From assembly GCF_963678635.1 (NCBI RefSeq), contig NC_087069.1, forward strand, positions 24,724,303 to 24,788,302: a stretch of 64,000 bases of DNA, in the 5' to 3' direction. Made by a program: the position numbers and the translations under genes. Below, piece by piece: positions 11,531-26,500 of the stretch. The notes under the pieces were generated by a model. The model ran no database searches, was not told the DNA's origin, and saw only the letters and a list, made by a program, of their open reading frames with translations. Source of the stretch: Symsagittifera roscoffensis. Lineage: Eukaryota > Xenacoelomorpha > Acoela > Convolutidae. The first letter of the stretch is position 1, and every line of letters begins with the position of its first letter.

Positions 11531-14500
11531 GTAAATATACCATCTTTCTATGATCCATCCCTTCAAAGAAATATTGACTAGTGAGCTGTAGTATGTTTCA
11601 AATAGTTTCCAATGAGTAGAAAAGAAATTTACAATAATTCGGAAAGAAATTTGAAATGTTTCGTTATAACAGCTTCTAAATTGTCGATTGACTTTATTTT
11701 TTTTTCTTTTTCTGAGTCGGAAAACTATCTATAAACTCAATTACTTTCTAGTTCTCGTTATTATTTACTTGCGAAAGCAAGTGTACTTGCAATCGCGGAC
11801 TTTAAGACATGTTATTTTTTTCTACTTGGATAGTAAGAGGACTTTTTATCGGCACCTTGAAGAAACCACTCGATAGGCAGTTAACTGGTTTTTTTGGTGT
11901 TCTTCCAATATGGGATTTTTCCATATAATTATTTTCATAAAACATTGTCAAATTGTTCCCTTCTTGAAAATGAATTTAATAAGTGTGAATGGCTGTATTG
12001 AAGACTTTATTGTTCCGACTTTCGATACGAAGGTAACGGAATATTTGTGCTCCGGGTGGTTTTTTTTCTTCAGACAAATTTCGACTTTTTAACTAGCCAT
12101 TTTTGACAGATTTTTTTCATATCATTCAAAAGGTATTGTTGTCCTGAGCTTAAATTTGAAAAGATAATGTACCTGTGATCATTTTTCGTAAAGTTATGGG
12201 GGTTTAAAGATTGCCATTTTGGCCAATTTGGGACAATTAACGCGCGATATATTTCGCGCTATTAACGTGTAAGCGGAGATTTAATCCGTCTAAGAAATCG
12301 TTCCAAATTGGTTGAAAGAAGCTTATTCGTCATAATTGATTTGATACAATGAGCAAAATCTCTTTTTTGTACTCCATATGGCGTGTGGGGCAATGATTTT
12401 CGCAAAAAATTTCAAGTTTTAGAAAAAAATTTCATTTTTTTTATTAGATTTGAATTTTTTTAAATGTTATTACTGCTCCATAAACTTTAAAAGGCAGTCG
12501 GAACATTCAGGGCTTTGCCCTGATACGAGCAGTCTTGTTATACATTAGTGAACTAAAAACGCAAATTCAGATTTAAATCTATCGATCTATCTATTATCTA
12601 TTGTATATTCAAATGCGGACTTCGCTATCGCTCCCAGGTTTAAGCTTTTATGATATTTCTACTTTGTTCTTTAAATTAGTTGATTACGAATTCCATTATT
12701 AAATTTGATGATTTTGCAAATGAAATTTTTTCAGTTTTTCGTTGAATATGTAGATTGCAGTTGTATCCTGTCGGTAATTTTATGTCTCCGTTTATTGGTT
12801 TAAAATTACGAAGATCTGAAGTCCAGTTGTTTTCTAGATTTGAGCACATAAGTTTAAAACACCATAAGTGAAAACTAATTTTTTGATAAAGTTTTGATTC
12901 AAGAAAATACCAGCTTTCGTGAAGCAAACCAAGCTATCAAGAGCACTTGATATGCAGGCATATAGCAGAAGTATTCGTGCTGCAGTTTTGGAACAACGAA
13001 GTTTTGATTTCGTTCGACGCGATTTGGGTTTAACTGAGAGAAAAATTGCTCGTCACAAAAGTTCTTTAAAGTCCACCGGTTCTCAAATAGCAAAATTGGT
13101 TTGAATATTTTAGGACACAAAAATAATTTTGGAGAAACGGAGGTTTGAAGATTTTGTTCATTATATTACGTTACTAAGCAACTTGTTACTAGGCAACTCT
13201 AAGATTTAGTTTTTCTCTCAGGGCAACCCAAGTTGCGTGAAAGGCATTCAAATTTTTGTCACTTGAAAACCATCTGTACGAATTTTGCTGTGACAGTGCT
13301 TCCAAGGTTTATCATTTAAATACCTTGCTCAAAAGAATTTCAATTTTCGCAAATCAATTGAAGCTGTGAAACTAACTTAAATTTTCAAGTTAACATCGCT
13401 TGAATATATCTTTCCAGAAAAACTATGTTCATTGACACTTTTCCAAATGTCTGTTGGCTATGTTTTTTCCTGTTGTTCAAATTTTTTTTTCGGTTTGGTG
13501 GATGTCTCTTCTGTCTGCTAGTTTGCCTTAATTTGTTTGTGTTGTAACACAAATGGCGCGAAGCTCTGCTTCCGAATTAAAAAAAAATCAATGTGCCAGT
13601 TAAAGCTATTAAAGCAATTTTAATTGTTCGAATTTTCATCGATTGAATAGCTTGCTGAAAAACTTCAACCTTTACTGAGCTAATTGTATCCTTAAAAGTC
13701 ACTGGAAAAAAATTATAAATTCATGGCATGAATTGTTTGATTCTAGAATCTAGTGAGCCAACAGTTTTTTTTTTTCAAAAACTTTTGTTTAGCGAATCGC
13801 TGCAAGCTATCTAAATCAATTTCATTTATTATTCTTTTTTAATCTCTCTGAAAGTATGACCGAATTGCTAAGCGAGATTGGTAAAAGCTTTGAGTTACTT
13901 TGAAAGATATTTCAGCGTACATGCTCGTTCGAGGCTTGAAAACGATTTTTACGCCGATCTACGAAATCGCAGTGTAAATCATATTTGGATATCAAGATTG
14001 TTTGGATACGATAGTACGAAAACGAAAATTGTTTTTCGTTTGACTAATTGAAGGTGCAAAATTGTCAAAAAATACCGTTTTGAACAATACTTGTTTTTTA
14101 TAGATTTATGAGGTTAAAAAATTCCTGTAATACACTTTTTCTCTTTGTGACATATTTTTGACAAATGTTGTATCAAAAGTAAAAACAAAATAAAGTGATA
14201 TATTATAATGAGTGGCACATTTATGAATTAGTTCCACTACGCTTGTGATGAAAAGGACATCAATTTTCTAACAGTGATTGAATGTCAAATAGTCATAAGC
14301 AATTGCGTGTGGTCAATCTAAGCGCTAGTGAAGCTATTCTGCGCAAATGTTCAAAACGAGAAAAAGTAAATCATTGACCCGATTTTTCGAATTTGTTCAG
14401 TTTTTCAAGATAGACATTTTGAGATGCTCTCTGTGCCATTATAGACTACGCTTTTAAATTTGAAACGAGTAAAATATAGTTGCTCTGTATTGTTTTCTGA

Positions 14501-17500
14501 TTCGCTAGAACAAGTCGAATTGTAATCGGAGAGATTTTTTCCATTACACAGTTTTTGTCGGCTTAGTTGCCCAATCGGGGAATTTTCTTGTGCTGTCAGC
14601 AAGAGTTTCATCGCAGATCCTCGGTTTTTGATTTACTCGGGTAGTTTGTAAAATGAATAGCTCTGACGTTGTTTATTTTGCTTGGTTTTCCTTTTGTTTT
14701 TTTTTTTCGCTGAAAAGTTTTATTCGGCCTAAATGGTTTAGGCTTATGTTTTATCTGCTTAGTTACCCTATTTTATATCGCTTCAAATGCAAAAATTGAT
14801 TGATTTTTTGAAAAATTCAGATAGTTTGTGTTGCAAATTTTCAAAGTTTTAAAGTATTCAATCTTGTTCTTGTAGGACTATGACGTGTTCGACCAGAATG
14901 CAGTGCTGCGAGTGGACCAGTATGGATTCTTCCTCAACTGGAAGGGAGACGGTCGGGTGAGTAATCACGTGAGCAAAGGATTAATAGACAATGTACATAA
15001 TTCACGAATGATTCACCCTCTATCGTTTTCACTCTTGTATCTCTCACTAAGTCCCTCAATGAGTGTGAGCGAAATGTGCCTCGAAATTCAAGAGGGGCAA
15101 AATGCTTGTAGAAGAAAATTAATTTCAGAGAAAATTCTTAGTTCAATAATTGCACAAATGGTCAAAAATAATATATAGCACAAAGTGATTGTCTCTAAAC
15201 CACCATATCTACAAAGCGCTATATCTTGAGGCCGAAATTACGTCAGAATAACGTAAATTACATCAGAATAACGTAAATTTCGGCTTGTTGAAATTGTAAT
15301 CTTAATTTCGACTTGATGGCCCTTCGCCTTGTTGGCCTACCATCAGGACAAATAATCAGAATTTTCAAATTCTCGGAATTAAATTTTTGTTAGGAGTGTC
15401 TCCGAAACGTTTCATTTTTTAGCATCTTCTGTGCAGTTGAAATATAATTTTGGTATTTGTATATTGCTTTTGAAAATTCATAGTTTTTGAGCTGATTTGT
15501 TTTGGTGTTTTGAAAATCACTTAGGTTAATTACTGTTTATACAGCACAGAAGATGCTAAAAAATGAAATCTTTCAAAGACACACTTGACAAAAATGAAAC
15601 ATTTGAGAATTTGAAAACTCTGAATTTTTGTGCCGGTTAAGGCCAACGAGGCGAAGGGCGAATAAGCTGAAAAAGAATTACCATTTCAACTTATTTTTTT
15701 TTCAGTTTGTTTACTAGAGATGTTACCGAATTGTTTTTGCCAGAATTTGAAACCGGAGATTTCGGAGTTTTCAACAGACGGAATTCGGAATTCGTTTATG
15801 GTGCCGATGAGTAACTACTCATTGCATAGATTTACGTTGGCTAGCTTGTTTCACTGTTCTTTGGGCAGCAACGTCATGTACGTTAAACGGAACAGGTTGA
15901 CTCTGGAGTTTTCGGTAAAAATTGTTTTGCTCCATGATTACACTAGCGAACTTAAGCGATCGTTATTGTTATACTACGACTTCTATTTTTCCTAAACTAA
16001 ACCGAAAAAAAAAGGAAAAAAAGAACTATTTGTTTCAAACTACATAACAATCATAAAAACTCGATTTTAGAAATTTTCTAACTCGATTTATCTCACAATT
16101 TTTGAAATGCGTAATTTGTATATAATGTGGCTTTATGCTTTCCAATTTTTTTCCTTCCAAATTAGTGTGGATGCCTTCAGTTTGTTATATTCCAAACTAT
16201 TACATGCAAATTTGTGTCTATTTGTATTTGGTGCCATTTTCGCTCCATCGCATTGGAAATTTCTTAGCATACATAGCTGCTTTATTTGTGGCTAGTGTTT
16301 GCCGGTTGTTAAGCGTTTTTGGTCGAGTGCAGGGCGTGAGACTCCAATTCTCGAGGTCGCAGTTTTGAAGCCTATACGTTTTTCTCATTCGAGGCTTATT
16401 TGTATCTTTTCTTATTTCCTTTCTGAAAGCTCTGTTTTTGTTGTGTTTTTGCTAGTTCTTGCGAAGCGCAGCTTCGCTTTTGTGAAACATTTCACTTTTG
16501 AATCAATAATGCAAGTATTTACACTTGCTAAGCGAGTGTATTATTACGAACCTTCTTTTTTTCTTACCTAAATCGCAAATATTGGTGCTACTTTTGGGGC
16601 ACCTTCACAGTTTTTCATAGCATGTGCTTTGACATTTGAATAGCAATAAGCTAACATTGTTGATGCATGTTTAATTCATCAAATGAACCGAAAAAAGTGA
16701 TTTGTTTCAAACAATATCAATGCTAAAAACTCGATTTCAAAAGTTTTCTAACTCAATATACCTTGCAACTTTGTAAAATGCATAATTTGTACACATGGTG
16801 GCTTTATGCCTTGCAAGCAATTTGTTACATGCAAAGTTAGTTTGGGTGCCTTCAGTTTGTTATATTCCATATTATTACTCGCAAAATCGAGTCTAATTGT
16901 ATATGGTGCCACTTTCGTTGAATCTCACTGGAAATTTATTGGCATATGTAGCTGCTTTTGTTGTGACGATTGTTTGTCGGTTGTGAAGCTTGCGTGGCTG
17001 AGTGGATAGTGCGTGAGACTCAAAATCTTTTGATTGCAGTAGGTCGCAGATTCGAATCTTCCGCGTAGCCGAGTTTTTGCTAATTCGAGGCTTATTTCTA
17101 CTTCTTCCTATTTCACTAGATAGAGCTGCTTTTTGGTCTACTTTTTCCTATTTCACTTGATAGAGCTGCTTTTTGGTCGTTTTCTTGCAGATGTTTGCGA
17201 AGCGCTGCTTGGCCTCTGTGTTAAAAATTAGTTTATCGGTCGGATATAGTAAAATTGTTACGAAATTCTGGAATTTTCCTTTATTTTACCGGAATAAACT
17301 GTCACGTTTGCAGGAATTCCAGATTACGGAACTGGATTCAGAAATCCGGTGCATTTCTATTTGATGCTCTTTTTGTAGAGTGGAACTAGCGAATGATTTT
17401 CCAATAATTTAAATCGTGTGACTTTTTGGATTGTAAAATCGCGTTTTTAATTTTTTGTTCGAGTTGAATGCTTTCGGCTGAAATCATTTCGGTGTAGTTT

Positions 17501-20500
17501 ATGATTTAACGTGATATCGCATTCTGCACATCATATTGCGAATTTGATGTGCGTAAAAAGTGTCTTCTACTTTTGTGTTTCGAACGGCAACCTAAAATTT
17601 TTTAATGTGTTGTCAATTTTTCAATGAAAACATTTTCTTTGCAGCTCCATGTGTTTTGTTTCCAAGTATTGTTGGCTTTTTTTACCGGTTGGTAAGATTT
17701 TATCCGATGATTTTTTAATACAGGCAATTTGGCATGCTTTTCTACATGAAAGTTAGAAAGAGACATGAAAATGTTGATACATAGTTTGGAGTTTTCTACC
17801 GACTAGTTAACCATGCTATGTTATTGTTGTACTGCGCTCCCACTTCGTCTCTCTGTAAGAACGTCTATGGTAATTAAAATCAGGATCAGACTGTATAGCG
17901 GAACTGGATCAAGTTTTCTGAAATTGGGTTCTTGATGGGTTTCTACAGGCCGTGTTTTTTTCCAGAAAGTTCTCAAGATTGTCCACGCTCAATTTTTTCA
18001 AACAGTTTGAGTTTCGATGTTTTTGAAGCTCGCGTTCAACATCCATTTACGAAATGGAGCTCAAATTACACTCACCGAGAACCAAAGGGGAAATGGCGCT
18101 TAACTTTTATTTCAGTCATGGATTTAATTTTTAGAGTTCCCAGCGGAATAGGCAAACTCCCCATTAATCCGATTCTCCCAAATTGGGTTAGTGTCATCAA
18201 ATAGTGTCAATCGTAAAAATTGAAATTGAAAGAGATTTGTTAGAGTGTGGTGGTTGGTTCGATCGATGAAATTTGAATGTACGAAAAACACAAAAAATGG
18301 ACTTTTTTGGTTTTTGAGTTGATTAACGGCTTGCTACATTCTGTCAGCTGTTTTAAATTTTTGCCAATTATAGAAGTTTTACTGAAATGGAAAAAACTCA
18401 AGAAATCCACTAAAATGAACGACGTAAAGACAGTTAACTTGCATTTAATTTCAGGGAAAATCTTAAACAGTATGTTTTCTCAACATTGTTTTTTTCGGTT
18501 TCTCTTTGATTTTTTCAGTTAACTTCAAATTCAATTATTAAATGTCAGGCAAATTGCGCATTGTGGGTGAAAAATTGTGGTTGATTTTTAGATTCAAAAC
18601 TGGATTTTAATTTTTTTGATTTTCGAACGGAATAAATATTTTACCAATTTTAGGTTAGTTTTATCAAAAAAAAGTGTCAATCATAGAAAGTTTAATTTGA
18701 TATCTTTTTTTCTACAAAACATTTGGAAATGAAAACTCTTTAATAAAAGGTCTTTTTTCTGCTTCTTTGATTTCTGTCTGGTAGATTTACGTAAATGTTT
18801 TAAAGTTATTTTGAATGCTTTAAAGAGTGGCGATTTGATTATTTTTGGTCGATGATCAAGATTTAAAAAAGACGCGTTTTGTTTGATCGTTATTTCATGT
18901 CGTCAATTGTTCTATGGCGTGAGCGCTCAGTTTCAACGATTTTTTTTGACAGAAGTTGAATAACCGAACTTTTATGTGCTAATATTATTGTGCCTGATAG
19001 CTATACAAACATTGCTTAAAATATTGCTAAATGTGTTGTTTTGTTTAAGTAATTGTTTTTTTTTGGTTTAGGCGTGTTAAATTTTGAATCTATTCACAGT
19101 GTTACACGAAAGTTTTTCAGCCTGGCTTCGAAGTTCTGTAATTTCTGATGAAATTGGCGTATAAAGGTTGCAGTTTTAACTTGAAGCATCAATTAAATAC
19201 AAGGCGATTTGTCATTGTCAGCTAAAAACCGATCCAATTAACCTTGTTTTGAAGTCACGTCATTCAAAACAATCACAAATTAGTATTTATTCAGCGTTTC
19301 CTGCCTTTTTAATGAAATCATTGTTTTTTGTTTAAATGGGTATATATTTTAAGATTTTGAATGGGAAATTGATGAGGTACATGGACTTTTTCCCATTGTA
19401 ACACCATCCTACTTCTAAAACTTCTGCTATGTAAAACTTCTAGGCATTTAAGCTTTTAGTTTTTTTTCGGGCTTACTGTGGGCTAAAATTGGAAATGCTG
19501 CAATATTTTGTTGATGAGGTCTCTGACAGAGCAATAAGCGCATGCGACTGTCAAAGTACTAAATCAGGTGGTTTGATTTGTACTACGAAAATTATGCTAT
19601 TAACATCGTATGCTAATTTAAATAAAAATCAGGTAAGTTATATTTCAGGAGGGTCAAACAATCGAGACGTGCCAAATAAGTGATGTGAGACGTGGCGCCA
19701 GAGGTCAATTCGGAGAACTCCTTCGTGAAAAGTTCAGCGTCTCTCAACAACCCCCTTTAGTTCCAAACTCATTTTCATCCCTCCCTGGAGCCCCCAATAT
19801 GTGCAATAACAACAACTCTTCCGGAAACAGCAATTCACAATCTGGAATGTTGACTAGTCAGAATAGCATGTCGGGAAGTGGCAATTCTGGAACATCAGGA
19901 TCCATAAATTCAGGTAACTTGAAGTTAGGAGTCCCCTGAATTACTTAATAGGAAGAAAGCCGATACAATTATCGATTTATTTCACTTGCGACAGCAAGAG
20001 TACTTGTAATAGAGAACTAGAATTTTTCGTAAACAATTTTCATACAAACCTGTTAGAATTACGTGCAGTTATCTTCACGTGCAGTCTCGCATTCTCAGTC
20101 CCTGAAAATTCAAATAAAATTACCGCATTCATTTTAGTAGTAATTCAATTTTAAATGTAAAAGAACGAAGTGTTTCACTGATTTTTTTTGTTTTTTTTTC
20201 AGGAGTCTTAAAACTTGATCAAATTTGATTTGTCGCTGTTTGCTTTTTGATTTCTTTTCAAGCTAAATTCAAAAACGTGAATGATTTCTAGTTTCAAATT
20301 AGTTTTCTACATTCCCAGCTAAATTGAGAAATTACCTTTGAATCCTGTTTTCTCTAAATTAAACAGTTTTGCAGGAAAAAAGTGTCCTCTATAATCAGTA
20401 TCTGAATTTCAAAGACCTTCATCGTGATATATTTTCTTTGAAAATCAAACTTTGAAAAATGTTCGAAAAGATTTGATCACATTTTTAGTGTCCTTTTCCT

Positions 20501-23500
20501 TACATTTTTCCAACTGTTAGTTCGCTATGTTTTCAGTTAAGGTAATAATTAATAATGGACATCTTAAAAAAATAACAAAGGAAAGACCCTCTGGTTCGGT
20601 GTCCGCATTTCTCCCTCCCACCTAAGTCCCCTTCCCCTAAGTCGGCCCCTGATTTAGATGAATGTTTTAAAGGATGATATCACTGCTTCAGGTTACAATC
20701 AGAACGTGAAAGCAGCCCTAGTTAACCCTGTAATGAGTCAACTAGGATCCACAGCAGTCGGGTTCCAATCGGGAGGCGTGGGGTCACAGAATACACAAGG
20801 AGGTCAACAGCAGTCATCAGTATATTTCGAAGATAGGGTGCTAGTGGTAGTGTGTGGGCTGGACTTTGTGAATTTGACCTACTGGTACTTTTGTATGGAT
20901 TCCCAACAGACAGTCATGGTTAATACTTTTATGTAGTTCTTTTTGTTCCGAGCATAGAACATACAAAGAAGTATACAAAAACTATGACGAAGGGTGTTTT
21001 AACGCGTTTTGACATCCTCAAAGAATGGTTGTAGGGTTGCAAAAGTGCTATCATACTAAAGAGTATTCTACATGATTCGGATTCCAAATTTTTTTTGAAA
21101 AAGTTGTGCGCGGTAAAAAAAAATGGCCTGATTTTTTTTTCAAATTCAAACAAACTTGCTGTCACTGAGTTTCAGCCCATGTAGTTCGAGTTTAATTTTC
21201 TTCTTTAATTTCCCTATGGCTTAAACAAATCTACAGAAAATTAAGGCAATGAAACTAAGGCAACAATGACACTAAAAAGTTCATTTCTTATACGAAATAG
21301 TTTTTGAATTTCTACCATACACATACCAGTCGGAAAATTTTGAACTAATCGCTCAGCAATTCTCAAAGTTGTTATGCTCAGTGCCATTCTCGAAAAAATT
21401 ATAAGCTTTTTGTCACCGTTTTTGACAATTTGGCATAACTTAACATCATGTTATTAACGTCAGTCTACAATCGACCCTTGGATAGACCACAATTTAGTGG
21501 TAAAATTATAGTTTAAATCGCTTTTCTTTCAATTTAAATATTTTTGTTTTCGATATCCTTCCTTGATTTTCTAATTCTTTGTTAATTAGCACTCGTGATG
21601 CAAACTTGGGGGACAATCTATGTTGAAGATTCAAAATCAGATGTATCCAGTTTTTAGACCTTAAAGTCCCTTTAGCTTTGACCAGATTAGTTTTTATTTT
21701 CCAGACTTGGATCGAAGGACTACGCAAGTGCATCCACAACATCAAAGCTAACAACATCGGACCCATGACACAATTAGTCAAACAGTAAGTTTGCTGTAAA
21801 GGTTGATCTGAATGACTAGCAAGCTCCTTCCTCTATGGAACACTCTCAAGAAGTGCTAATTGCCGCACATGCATATCTCTTGAATAATGTCTAGATTTTT
21901 TTTCTACTCGAAAGTTAAGAAAAAAGAATTCTGGAAAAAGTTCGGATTCTACATAGATAAAATGGATATCTCGACTAAGATAAAAGTTATATTTTTTTAA
22001 ATATTAAAGTAAATATATTGTTTGTGCAGTTGGATGAAGTTGCGGCTGATGGTGAATGTGAATGGGAATATCCCAGTGAAGAGCATCACGAAGACATTTG
22101 CGAGTGGGAAGAACGAGAAGGTAGTCGTGGAAATAATGGGTGAACTCAATCTTCCTAATGGAAAGGTAAACTATTTTTTTCCACTAGGAAGATAGAAGCA
22201 GAGTGTCTAGTCAGTCCATGTGCTAAATGGTTAAAAGGGAGGGAGCTCAAAAATTTCAGTGGTTTTGTTTGATTTTCTTGAGCTTTCTGTGCTTCGCCGA
22301 AAAATAAGGAGAGTTGTTTGATTTCATTTTAAAGGAGCTTCGATCGAAAATTTAGTATACGTATATTTTGGTATAATTCAACAAACATTAAGAACTGCTG
22401 GCAGATTTTTGTGTTGTTTTGAAAAGGCATTGATGAAAATGAATGCTTAAGCGCCAGCAAAGTCTGAAAGCAACCTCTGTTTGCCACAGTACTTGAAATT
22501 TCAAAAATATAGTTTGTCGTTTTATTTTCATCATAAAGTAGCAAAAGCAGTTTGAGCTGATGTGTTGTGTGTCATTTTAGAACGATGAGATCGAGGTGTG
22601 TCTTCTGACGTGGGATAAGTTCTACCAGCTGTACCATGCACTCTGTCCACGCAACGACATCAAAGACCTATTCCAACTACTGTGAGTACCCCGAACCCAA
22701 CAACTCCAAACAAAAACCCCTCGATAGCAATATTCAGAACAATTTATACAATCAGAGTTTCAAAATTGAGTTTGGAGAGCTGATGGAACGAATGCGCGAA
22801 AAGTTTCCACCAATCCGCGTACTTAATCCCAGTTGAGGTTTTTGAATACTGAAGTTTGAAAGGCTAATATAGTTTTCGGGCTTTCGATCTTCGTGGTATG
22901 AAGGGTTTTTACTCCATATTACTCCACCTATTGAATTTTCTAGTGTTTTTTTGTGGGACGACAGAAAATGGGCTGAAAACGGCCCCGCCAGTTGTTTTTT
23001 TTTATTGGAACTGTTCTGAATATCACAATGCATGGTTTTCTAGTTCGCAAACTATTATTATTATATTATTAATTTGTGTTGCAGTTGGCGTGAACAGAAT
23101 AGAGGTACTGCGATGGGACTGCAGGTGCCGAAACTGATCGAGTTCTTCAACACCACCCAGAGAGACCCCAGACTGAATGAGATCCTGTTCCCCTTCTACA
23201 CAGCTGACAAAGTGAAGGCACTCATTCAGAGATATGAGCCACACTCTCAGTACAAGAATACAGGTGAGTCTTTTGAACTTACATTACGTAGTCCAGTCAA
23301 ATTAGAAGTTTTTAAGCTAAATAGAGCGAAACTTATAAGCTAAATATAAAAAACTTGTGTAAACTGAACAAGAATAAACCCATATCATTGATTTTTAACC
23401 AATTTCCTAAAAGTATCAATGAAGTTAGGTATTTGAAGATAACCGTCTATGTGCAAAAATTTACTGGAGAATCAATATCTTTTTCAGCTTTTATGAGATG

Positions 23501-26500
23501 CTAAATCGAATGATTACCATATCTTGTATATGGTAATTCTGATCAGTGTCTCAAAAAAGATTACTTGAATACTCTCATTTAAAAGATAAATTTTTTCTCG
23601 AAACTGTTTCTTCTGTTTAGACGAGCTGTCTGCGGATGGTCTGATGTGCTATCTGATGTCGGACGAGAATGCGCCAATTCATCATGACAAACTGGAAGTT
23701 TATCAAGACATGGACCAGCCATTATCACACTACTATGTCAACTCATCACACAACACATACCTCACAGGTGATTTTAGAATGTTCATTTTGATATCCTATT
23801 GTTAGTATTTCTTAGCTTTGTTCCGACTATCGAAAATTTTTCACCCGTAATTAGCTCGGGTGATTTTTAAGAGTATATGAGCGTTGCTCAGTCTCTTATA
23901 TTGGTCGCGATGTTTTTTTTTGGTTTTTTTTTCAAGGAAAAGTCTTAAAGTTCGTTCAGGCTCAATTTTAACTTTTCGCGGTTTGATTTTTTAAAGTTCA
24001 GTTCATTTCCTTCGTTAAAAGGAAGGCAAACTCCTTTATCGAAGAGGAAAAGTATAAAGGTCACAAAAACGTGATCGACTTTTGGTTTTGGAACTGGAAT
24101 TTAATATTGAGATTTCCCAGCGGAATAAAAATTAACATATTGATTCAGTGTTCTCAAAGTTGAATTGAAAAAATGTCAATCTTTCATTGTTTTGGAAACT
24201 CAAAGAACTTAAGGGCAAAGAACTTTAAGTTGATATTTTTCAAAAAAATGAGTCAATATTTTTTTTCTGTTTACTTATGTTCACTTACTCTTTCCAACTG
24301 TTTGTTGCTTATATTTTTTTTGCTGTTCAAATAATATACAGCATTTACTGTTTTCCCAAGGTTTCCATTGATGCTAACGAACTCTGAATGATTAAGCGTC
24401 TCTGAACAAAGTCAAGACACTTATTTAGGTCGAGTTGGTTTATTTTGTTTCCAGCAAGTTTTTTTCTGTTATAAGTTGTTAACGCTCAAACGGCTTGACT
24501 TTTTTTGCTTTTTGACCTTGTTTTCTTTATTTCAATTCAAATCATTTGCTAAAAGGGAGGAATATATGCTCTCCAAAAACGAAAAAGTGGAAAAAAGTAC
24601 ATTGACTTCTAGCTTCGAAAATAGTTTTTAATTTCGGTTTCATAGCGGAACAGAAAAGTATCTGCTGATTTAGTGTTTTGAATTTATATCAGGTAATTTA
24701 TATCAAAAAAATAGGTTTTTAAGTTTTTTTTTCAATTTTTTCACATAAAAAAACCTAGGCTTTGTTTATTATTATTTTTTTTCATTTCGTCGGCTGGCGA
24801 TTGTTTTTATAAAAATGGTTTCATCTAAAAGGTTCATTATTTTTTTTGCTTACGGCCAATGTTAGCATTTTCTGTATATTTACCTAGGCAGTACTTGTGT
24901 TATTTCACAATAAATCTCTTTTGGAACTGAAGCCAAATGTTGCATTGATGAATTTTAATGCAAAATTTTGCGTTTGTTTAACAATAACAGAAATGTATCT
25001 GATTAGTTAAAGTGCATTCATCGCTACTTGGTATATATTACGGAAGTATGTATGAAAGATTGAGTAAATTGGCCTTATTATTGTAGTTTTGAATTTATCA
25101 TGGCAACCCGAAGGCCCTTTCTTTGATCTCGCTTCTGCAAAAATTTCTTTTTAAGTTTTAACCGTATTTTTTTTGTTCTTTTTTGACATTTTTGTTTGCA
25201 GATAAGAAGTACAGCTTGACCGCTGTGCTTCGTTTTCAAATTTCGGCTTCATTTTTACATGCATGCGATTTTCTGTCAGCTTAGCTTCCATACTTGCGTT
25301 TGTTATTAAATGTGGAAACTTGTTTTGTAAAAACTTAGTGATTTTCCTTGTTTCGGATAGTTTTGACGAGAACAATTATTTTAGGAAGACAGTTTGGAGG
25401 TCGCTCCTCGGTGGAGATGTACAGACAGGTGTTGTTGGGTGGGTGCAGGTGTGTGGAGTTGGACTGCTGGGACAACAAACTAGCCAATGAGATCATAGTC
25501 ACACACGGAAAAGCCATGTGCTCGGATATCAACTTCAAGGCTAGTTGTGTTCAAGTGCAGATGATGAAATACAGATTTAATTTATCTGATGAGTATCTGC
25601 TAATTTGGTGTCAATAAATGTGGCCTTGAGTAGTCTAATTGCTCAAAAAACTTCATTGGTAGACTCTCAGTGGGTATTTACTTTGCCCTTTGTCTATCCT
25701 CTCCTTAGTTCACTGTTTCTTTATTATGTTTGACGATGTTGTATAAAAACTTGAAATGGGAGAAATAAATTCTTTCTTTCTTTCTTTTTTAATTAACTCT
25801 AAAAAGAAACATTTCATTCAAACCATGGTACCGTGCATCTCAAAAAGGACATTTAAATTCTAAAAGTTGAGTCAAATTATTGAATTAAATTTTTGCTGTC
25901 ACAATAGTCACTTGAGTATTACCACATGTTGATTGATGATTGTTGATGCTGTTTCAGGATGTGATCCAAGCCATAGCTGAGACTGCGTTCGTCACCACTC
26001 CATACCCACTGCTTTTATCCTTCGAAAATCATTGCAGGTGACTCATCCCATCTATCTATGTGCACACATTATTTTTATTCACATTCTTCTGTTTTATTTC
26101 TACTTTTAAATGAAGACGTAGATTGACCAATTGAGGATATTGCTATAGTGCTTGCAATTTCATAAATGCAGAATGTCAACCTAAAAATATAAAGAGTCAG
26201 ATTAATTTTGTGTGGTCGCATCTAGGTGGGAATCGAAACACTAACCAGGTGATTTTCACTAATCTGACTGACTGTCGAGTTTGTATGTTGTAGCAAGAAG
26301 AATCAGCTGAAGATGGCAGAATACTGTGAACACTTCTTCGGTGACCATCTCTTAAAGCAGCCACTCCAAGATCACCCCGTTAGTCTGCCTATTGTTTGTT
26401 TAACCTAATAAAATAGCAAAAAGCAACATCCACACGGCGGTTGCAGTGCAAATAGCACAGAATTTTCCGATCATTTCCTTAAAAAACTACCAAAAAAGTT

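Larger units (their letters stand above)
11531..14875 (+). other. Intron 1 of PLCB4
   Basis: Holds a family E 5' hairpin (about 11768-11790), a minus-strand SINE-like element (12030-12545), a family B 5' fragment (12575-12660), and a segment at 13440-13580 ('CGGTTTGGTGGATGTCTCTTC', 'TCTGTCTGCTAG') resembling 35160-35220. No coding evidence. Confidence 0.7.
14957..19648 (+). other. Intron 2 of PLCB4
   Basis: Contains a foldback element (15280-15695), a pair of related segments at 16160-16310 and 16830-16980 followed by tRNA-like sequence, family E palindromes, and worn family A sequence (17955-18235, again near 18610-18720). Nothing coding beyond short shadows. Confidence 0.7.
23768..25384 (+). 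other. Intron 9 with two family A copies
   Basis: Family A copies at about 23868-24320 and 24447-24790, both +. The rest is AT-rich and featureless to my reading. Confidence 0.65.

Noticed and set aside
19489-19683. Separate small gene before exon 3
   Set aside because: Different frame from PLCB4 exon 3 and no recognisable domain; intron sequence with a chance ATG.
22636-22836. Extension of exon 7 as a longer coding exon
   Set aside because: Reads through the GTGAGT donor at 22682 into sequence without PLC similarity; exon 8 continues the EF-hand match exactly.
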